Below, piece by piece: positions 28,960 to 33,854 of a stretch of 33,854 nt of DNA; position 1 is the stretch's first letter, and each line of letters starts with the position of its first letter. The DNA is from an uncultured Treponema sp. (GTDB taxonomy: Bacteria; Spirochaetota; Spirochaetia; Treponematales; Treponemataceae). Made by a program: the position numbers and the translations under genes. The notes under the pieces were generated by a model. That model made no database searches. It was not told where the DNA came from and worked only from the letters and a program-made list of their open reading frames with translations. The stretch spans positions 1 to 33,854 of the forward strand of contig NZ_CAMCEC010000024.1 of the NCBI RefSeq assembly GCF_945873775.1, given 5' to 3'.

Positions 28960-30570
28960 TTACGCCCCCAGTTTCTCGCACAGCGGAAGCAGCTGCTCGA
29001 TTGCGGCGACTATGCGCTTCTGCTCGGCGAGCGGCGGAAGGGGAACAAGTCCTTTGTATAATTTATCATCATTTATTGCTGGATATGCCACCCCTTTTGC
29101 ATTTTCAGTGTCATTTGCATAATTATCAAACGTTGGCGAAAGCAAATAATAAAATAGGAATTTATTATAAATTGCATCGCAACACGACATTACAGCAAAA
29201 CCTGTACTTGCAATAGGGTCTTCTGAAAAATCTTTATCAATAATGCACATATTGTGAAGGTAAGGTCTAACAGTTGAATAAATAATATCGCCTTTCTTCA
29301 CAATTTTTCTTGCTCGTGATGGTGCTTTTTCTGGCAAAATCAAATTTTCTTTTTCATTCAATTTTTGATTGATATTATCAATAGAGCCGATGTCTATATA
29401 ACTGAATTTTTTATCAGGAGTTTTCTGTCCATTGTTATAAATCAAATCCCCCAGTCTGCACCAGCACCAGTTTTCCGGGATTTCAAACGGAATCTCGTCT
29501 TCTGTGATTGGCGGAAGCTCTTTTTTTGTCACGCTTTTCTTGCCGGCAGATTTCGTAGAAATCTGCAAATCCGTGTGATTCTTTTTTATCTCTGCAAGCA
29601 AGTCTTTTGCGCTGCCTTCGCCTGCAATCTGCGGAACAAGCTTGCCCTGCACGGCTTCCTGCAGAATGGCTTTTTTTACATTGTCTTTAAGCGCGCCTTT
29701 CAGCAGCTCTTTCTGGAGAACCGCATTCTCGTAAGCGTCCACCAGCGGCAGCACCTGCTCAAGCTTTGAGACAATGGCGTTCTGGACAGCGAGAGGGGGA
29801 AGAGGGACAATCATTTTAGATAAAGTCTGTCCATTACAATTCGGCTGTGCAGTTGCAATAGTTCCATTTTTTAATTGATCCCAATAAAGCTGACTTTCCA
29901 TAAACAGTTTCATGTATTTGGGATTCAATTTCTCAAAATCATATTGTGTACGAATTAAGTATCCTGCAAATACAGCATCTTTTAGTTCTTCATCAACTAA
30001 AAATGATTTTCCTACAGTTCCTCCTGTACGGGCAAACAGAATGTCATTTTTTCTTAATTTATAAGTAATTACATCTTCATCGGATATTTCACAAAATGGC
30101 ACGTTTTCCCATTCAACTTTACCGTTTTGAATATCAGTTATTCTGACCATTTTTATCCGACCGCTTTCTTTTGCCGGCGCATTATAACCATATTGAATTG
30201 AATCTGATAATTCACCCCATCTGCACCAGCACCAGTTCTCCGGGATTTCAAACGGAATCTCTTCTTCTGTAATTGGCGGAAGTTCTTTTTTTGTCACGCA
30301 GATTTGTGATTTACTACGTAAATCACTTTTTTTGCCGGCAGATTTCGTAGAAATCTGCAAATCCGTGTGATTCCTTTTTGTTTCTTCAAGCAGTTTTTTA
30401 TTGCGTTCCTCGATAATTCTGTCTAAAAGCTGCCTGCCGGTTTCAATGGTGGTTTCGGCAGGCTCAACCACCGCACTAGCTGGCTCAACCACCGTAGAAA
30501 TCAACTTGCCCGTAACCGCCGCCTGTAGAATCGCTTTTCTTAAGCTCGTGTCTTTTTTTATCTGTGTCAA
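28960..30570 (-). CDS. hsdS: Type I restriction-modification specificity subunit HsdS, 536 aa
   Basis: Two target-recognition half-repeats are visible: TRD1 from ENWCWCRWGEL (about 110) to PLPPLAVQNAIVSKLEQVLP, and TRD2 from ENWCWCRLGDL to PLPPLAEQKRIVAAIEQLLP, joined by conserved helices (KAILQEAVQGKLVPQ). The longer-than-usual length comes partly from in-frame palindromic insertions: residues about 25-41 (VVEPASAVVEPAETT, family B), 67-93 and 331-348 (NHTDLQISTKSAGKK, family C). The start is TTG 30570, 9 bases after AAGGA. It ends 3 bp before the next gene. It sets the DNA specificity of HsdM/HsdR. Confidence 0.88.
   Translation of the reverse strand: MTQIKKDTSLRKAILQAAVTGKLISTVVEPASAVVEPAETTIETGRQLLDRIIEERNKKLLEETKRNHTDLQISTKSAGKKSDLRSKSQICVTKKELPPITEEEIPFEIPENWCWCRWGELSDSIQYGYNAPAKESGRIKMVRITDIQNGKVEWENVPFCEISDEDVITYKLRKNDILFARTGGTVGKSFLVDEELKDAVFAGYLIRTQYDFEKLNPKYMKLFMESQLYWDQLKNGTIATAQPNCNGQTLSKMIVPLPPLAVQNAIVSKLEQVLPLVDAYENAVLQKELLKGALKDNVKKAILQEAVQGKLVPQIAGEGSAKDLLAEIKKNHTDLQISTKSAGKKSVTKKELPPITEDEIPFEIPENWCWCRLGDLIYNNGQKTPDKKFSYIDIGSIDNINQKLNEKENLILPEKAPSRARKIVKKGDIIYSTVRPYLHNMCIIDKDFSEDPIASTGFAVMSCCDAIYNKFLFYYLLSPTFDNYANDTENAKGVAYPAINDDKLYKGLVPLPPLAEQKRIVAAIEQLLPLCEKLGA
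29528..29579. repeat. Repeat family C copy inside hsdS (short form)
   Basis: The copy keeps the ends GTCACGC and CAAATCCGTGTGAT and the GCAGATTTC...GAAATCTGC palindrome but lacks the first palindrome. Its 52 bp are 27 bp (nine codons) less than the other hsdS copy, so the reading frame is kept. It encodes residues 331-348. Confidence 0.8.
30293..30371. repeat. Repeat family C copy inside hsdS (full form)
   Basis: All parts of the intergenic 82-bp copy are present in 79 bp: ends GTCACGCAGATTTG and CAAATCCGTGTGAT, GTGATTTAC-tac-GTAAATCAC and GCAGATTTC-gta-GAAATCTGC. It encodes residues about 67-93 of HsdS in frame, in the linker before TRD1. Confidence 0.85.
30448..30494. repeat. Repeat family B copy inside hsdS with tandem duplication
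   Basis: GGTGGTT (30448-30454) and AACCACC (30466-30472) enclose TCGGCAGGCTC, the exact inverse of the intergenic element at 20609. GGCTCAACCACCG then recurs 21 bp (seven codons) on, giving the peptide VVEPASAVVEPAE in frame. Confidence 0.8.
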
Positions 30571-30642
30571 TTTTACTTATCCTTCCATTTGAACTTGTGC
30601 AAAAAAATGCGTAAGTTGAGTCTTGTCCCAAAAATCGCTTTT

Positions 30643-30692
30643 TTGGTACATAAGTTGTTGCTCATGTACCAATTTTTAAGTTTTTGGTACAT
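30643..30692. repeat. Three TTGGTACAT motifs between hsdM and hsdS
   Basis: TTGGTACAT occurs at 30643-30651 and 30684-30692, with its inverse ATGTACCAA at 30664-30672. The first pair forms a perfect 9-bp hairpin. It may act as a processing site or weak terminator between hsdM and hsdS in the minus-strand transcript. Confidence 0.55.
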
Positions 30693-30694
30693 AA

Positions 30695-32185
30695 CTACAG
30701 CTCAATTCCAAGAATCTCGGTGATTTTTTTTAGCGTGGAGCTTATTTTTTCGTCTGCGGCTTGGCTGTGCTTTTTGTAGTTCTGGATTGTTTTCGCAATG
30801 CTCAGTATTTCCTCTTCCTCGTGAGGGTAGCCGCAAAGGTCAAGGTTGCAGTCATTGTCGAGCAGTTCCTTTGTGGTGTACTTTTTGGCCTTAGGGTTTC
30901 CGTCGGAATCAAGAAGTTCTTTTCTGTTGTTCCACCAGTCAATGCAGCCGTCAAAGTGCTTTAGTTCCATCGGCTTCGTCTTGCTGAAGTGCTTGCGGTC
31001 GCTTGGAATGTCCACGCGGTAAAACCAGGTTTCGCCTGAAGGCTCTTCATTGTTGAAGAACAGGATGTTTGTTGTGATTGAAGTGTACGGACTGAACACA
31101 CTTCCCGGCAGGCGGACAATTGTGTGCAGATTAAAATCTGTAAGAAGTTTTTTCTTCAGATTGTTTTTTGCGTTGTCGTTTCCAAATAAAAATCCGTCCG
31201 GAACAATCACTGCGGCGCGACCTTTTTTTTTCAGGCGGTACATGATGACTGCCATAAACAAATCCGCTGTCTCGCTTGAACGCAGGTCGGCTGGAAAATT
31301 CTGCTTGATGTCTTCCTTTTCGCTTACGCCGTAAGGTGGGTTCATAAGGATTACGTCGAATGCGTCTTTTTCCGTGTAGTCCAGAAGTTTTTTTGTAAGT
31401 GAGTTTCCGTGGAATACTTTCGGGCTGTCGATTCCGTGAAGAAGCATATTTGTTACGCAGAGCATATACGGAAACTGTTTTTTTTCGACCGCATAAATTG
31501 AGTTGTAAAGTTTTTCTGATTCTTCGTTTGAAATGCTGCCCTTTGCATCTTTTATCGCCTCAAGTTCCTTTATCCAGTTTGAAAGAAATCCGCCGGTTCC
31601 GCAGGCAAAGTCCGCCATGTTTTCGCCAATCTGCGGCCTTATCATTTTTGCCATGAACTGAGTTACGGCTCTTGGCGTGTAGAATTCGCCCGCGCTTCCC
31701 GCGCTCTAGAGTTCTTTTAGAATTGTTTCGTAAATCTCGCCGAATGCGTGGGTTTCCTCGTAGCTTCCAAAATCAAGCTCGTCGATAATGTTCACAATCT
31801 GGCGCAGAAGAACGCCGTCTTTCATGTAGTTGTTCGCGTCTTCAAAAGTTGTGCGCACAATTGACTGGCGGATTGGAGTTTCCGGAGTAACTTCAAGTGA
31901 TTTTAGCGTGGGAAAAAGCTTGTTGTTTACAAAGTTCAAAAGATTGTCGCCGGTAAGATCTTCGTTCTGGTTTTCTGAATGCGCCCAGTTTCTCCATCTT
32001 AAATCTTCTGGAATAATTGATTCATATTTTTCATCTTCAAATTCCCAGTCCTCTTCCTTTGCGTCATAAACTTTCAAGAAAAGCATCCAGACAATCTGCT
32101 CAATCCGCTGCGCATCGCCGTTAATGCCGGCATCGTTCCTCATTACATCGCGAATGCGTTTTACAAAGCCGCTTAAATTGCTCAT
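30695..32185 (-). pseudogene. hsdM: Type I methyltransferase HsdM with in-frame TAG, 496 codons
   Basis: The N-terminal domain (SNLSGFVKRIRDVMRND...IEQIVWMLFLKVYD) is followed by SAM-binding FACGTGGFLSNWI and catalytic NPPYG. The reading frame is open except for TAG at 31706-31708 between YETILKEL and SAGSAGEFYTPRAV; family members read LQSAGNAGEFYTPR here, so CAG (Gln) probably became TAG. AGGCAGGAAA precedes ATG 32185. Without suppression or restart the methylase is lost, which would also silence restriction or leave DNA unprotected. It lies 36 bp after hsdR and ends in TAG. Confidence 0.85.
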
Positions 32186-32221
32186 TTTATTTCCTGCCTT
32201 TTTTGGTTAAGTTATTGTCTA

Positions 32222-33854
32222 TCATGCTGCGTAAATTTCTTTTTCAAGTTCCTTTATAGCCTGCCTGTAATTTTTGTTTCCGCCGAACAGGGCTGCAATG
32301 CGGGCGGGCTTTCCGTATTTTGTGAACGGATTCTGCTTTAGTATTTCTGTTGACTCAATGTCGTAAATGCCAAGCTCCGCGTATTTGTCCAAAAGCGCGT
32401 TGATTACTTCTTTTGCTGCCTCGCCATACTTTCCGAACAGGCCGCGTTTTTTTACGTTGTTCACACGCTCGCGCCGGGTAAGCGGTTTTTGGTCGAACGC
32501 GATGTGGCAGATAAAATCAAAGTCATCAACATCTGTCATGTTCTGGTCTTTTTTTATAAGCTCAAGGTCGATTCCTTTTTCCTTCAGCATATTGCGGATA
32601 ACTTCTTTTTTCTGCTCCTCGTTCCAAGTCTGAATAAAATTGTCCAATGTCTGATAAGCTCCGATTATGCTTTCTTTTGTGTAATCCTCAATCGATTCCT
32701 GCTTTAAAAGCTTGCCGTCTGTGTCATAAATAGAAACAAGCCGCTGCAAAACCTTGATTTTGATTCCGCCCTTGCCGACAATTTGAACTGATTTTTTGTT
32801 TCTGCCGTTCTCTCCTGAATCTGTGGAATCTTCTGAACTTTCAGAATTTGTTTTGCTGACTTTACCGGCACTATTTTCTTGCGAAGAATTTCCGAATTCT
32901 TCATCCTGCTCAATTTCTCCGTCCCATTCTGGGTCTGCAAAAAGTCGGCTCACTCGGCGGAAGTCCATAATCGCAAAATGAGTTTTTCCTTCGTCGTAGC
33001 GCAGGCGTGTTCCACGCCCGATTATCTGCTTGAACTCTGTCATGGAATTTATAAACTCGTCGATTACAATCAGCTTTACCATCTTGCAGTCAGAGCCGGT
33101 CGAAAGAAGCTTTGAAGTTGTGGCAATCACAGGATATTTTTCCCTTACGGAAATAAAATAGTCCAGTTTTTCCTTGCCGTATTTGTCGCTTCCTGTAATG
33201 CGGACAACATACTACTCCTTTACGTTTCCGTTCGCATCGCGCAAAATCATGTCTGTGTTCAGATTGTTCAGAGTGACTCTCATTCGTTCAGCGGCATCTT
33301 CTGTAGGGCAAAAAACGATTGTCTTTGACATTCTGTCTGTTTCTTTCAAATACTTTGTGATTTCCGCCGCGACTTCATCGATTCTGTCCTGAACAATTAT
33401 GTTGTAATCATAGTCGGAAAGACCATATTCGCGGTCTTCAATCTCTTTTCCATAAATATCTTTCTGACCTTTCTTTGGCCGCCAGCCGTCATCAATATTT
33501 GTGTGAACATTTATGACTTTGAACGGAGCTAAAAATCCGTCTTCAATTCCCTGCTTTAGGCTGTATGAATAAACCGGCTCTCCAAAATAGTCGATGTTTG
33601 AGACATACTTTGTTTCCTTTGGAGTTGCAGTCATTCCGATTTGCGTTGCGCTGTTAAAGTAGTCAAGAATTTTCCGCCAGCGGGAATCTGCTTTTGCTGA
33701 GCCACGATGACATTCATCAACAATAATCAGGTCGAAAAAATCCGAATCAAAAAATTCTTTGTACTTTGAAACTTCCAGTTCAATTTCTTCTTCTGTTTCT
33801 TTATAATAAGCCTCAGATTTAGACACGGAGGAGAAAAAATAACGAATTTGTGCT
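32222..33854 (-). pseudogene. hsdR: Type I restriction subunit HsdR, 3-prime part with in-frame TAG, cut by window edge
   Basis: Helicase motifs are visible: [10 protein letters not shown] (Walker B/DEAH), GMTATP (motif III), and IIGRGTRLR (motif VI). The frame runs open from the window edge ([14 protein letters not shown]) to TGA 32222, except TAG at 33212-33214 between ANGNVKE and YVVRITGSDKYGKEKLDYFI. The 5-prime part with the nuclease domain is outside. HsdR translocates DNA and cuts it away from the site. With the similar TAG in hsdM, the restriction system is probably inactive. The GTG at 33824-33826 is not the true start. Confidence 0.85.

Noticed and set aside
18607-33214. Reassignment of TAG to an amino acid in this genome
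   Set aside because: About ten genes here end at TAG, for example 3568, 4611, 11063, 13916, 16475 and 24344, and reading through the one at 4611 would add 39 implausible codons. Local nonsense mutation or weak suppression is simpler.
33212-33826. A separate gene starting at GTG 33826
   Set aside because: The frame is open upstream to the window edge with HsdR-like sequence, so this is the middle of hsdR and not a start.

Overview
The window looks like a chromosomal accessory region of a host-associated spirochaete, most likely a Treponema. This is inferred from small lipoproteins with Treponema-style lipoboxes, an LPP20/CsgG-type lipoprotein operon, an InlB-B-repeat/leucine-rich-repeat surface lipoprotein, and many intergenic palindromic repeats. 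I could not run a database search, so the genus is an inference. No rRNA, tRNA, transposase, phage structural gene or CRISPR array was seen.

Layout. 1-2610: a degenerate metallo-beta-lactamase-fold protein behind a palindrome-rich promoter, an internally deleted MATE-type transporter, and an XRE regulator divergent from a small unknown gene. 2627-6197: an envelope operon of one LPP20-like exported protein and two lipoproteins, one CsgG/FlgO-like. 6329-11597: accessory enzymes (NUDIX, DUF554, GNAT, HTH-DUF5680, VOC, AlkD-like, GNAT). 11854-15356: a complete DpnII-type (GATC) restriction-modification locus with two extra unknown genes. 15417-18093: a nitrilase-family amidohydrolase, then a surface lipoprotein whose start contains an 8-C tract that puts it out of frame, a probable phase-variation switch. 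18535-26506: more small accessory enzymes on both strands. 26738-33854: a defence island on the minus strand with hsdR (cut by the window edge), hsdM, hsdS, a small membrane protein, an Abi-alpha (DUF4393) protein, a PD-(D/E)XK-like nuclease and an HsdS remnant.

Repeats dominate the regions between genes. Family D is a structured element of 130-270 bp (copies at 8064, 9697, 18191 and, inverted, 25204; decayed copies near 1141 and 7005). All four well-preserved copies point into the start of an operon of small accessory enzymes, and two copies 8.5 kb apart are almost identical over about 225 bp. Family A is a set of GTCATT...AATGAC palindromes, four of which carry a nested 28-bp palindromic insert at the same internal spot. 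Families B and C are palindromes found both between genes and in frame inside hsdS, where they encode extra peptide segments, as Rickettsia palindromic elements do. Family E is a degenerate direct-repeat array upstream of the DpnII locus.

Three otherwise open genes carry a single in-frame TAG: the FMN reductase at 18607, hsdM at 31706 and hsdR at 33212. TAG is also the normal stop of about ten other genes here, so I read these as nonsense mutations and not as codon reassignment. The most distinctive features are the D-headed accessory operons, the in-frame palindromic insertions in hsdS, and the poly-C switch.
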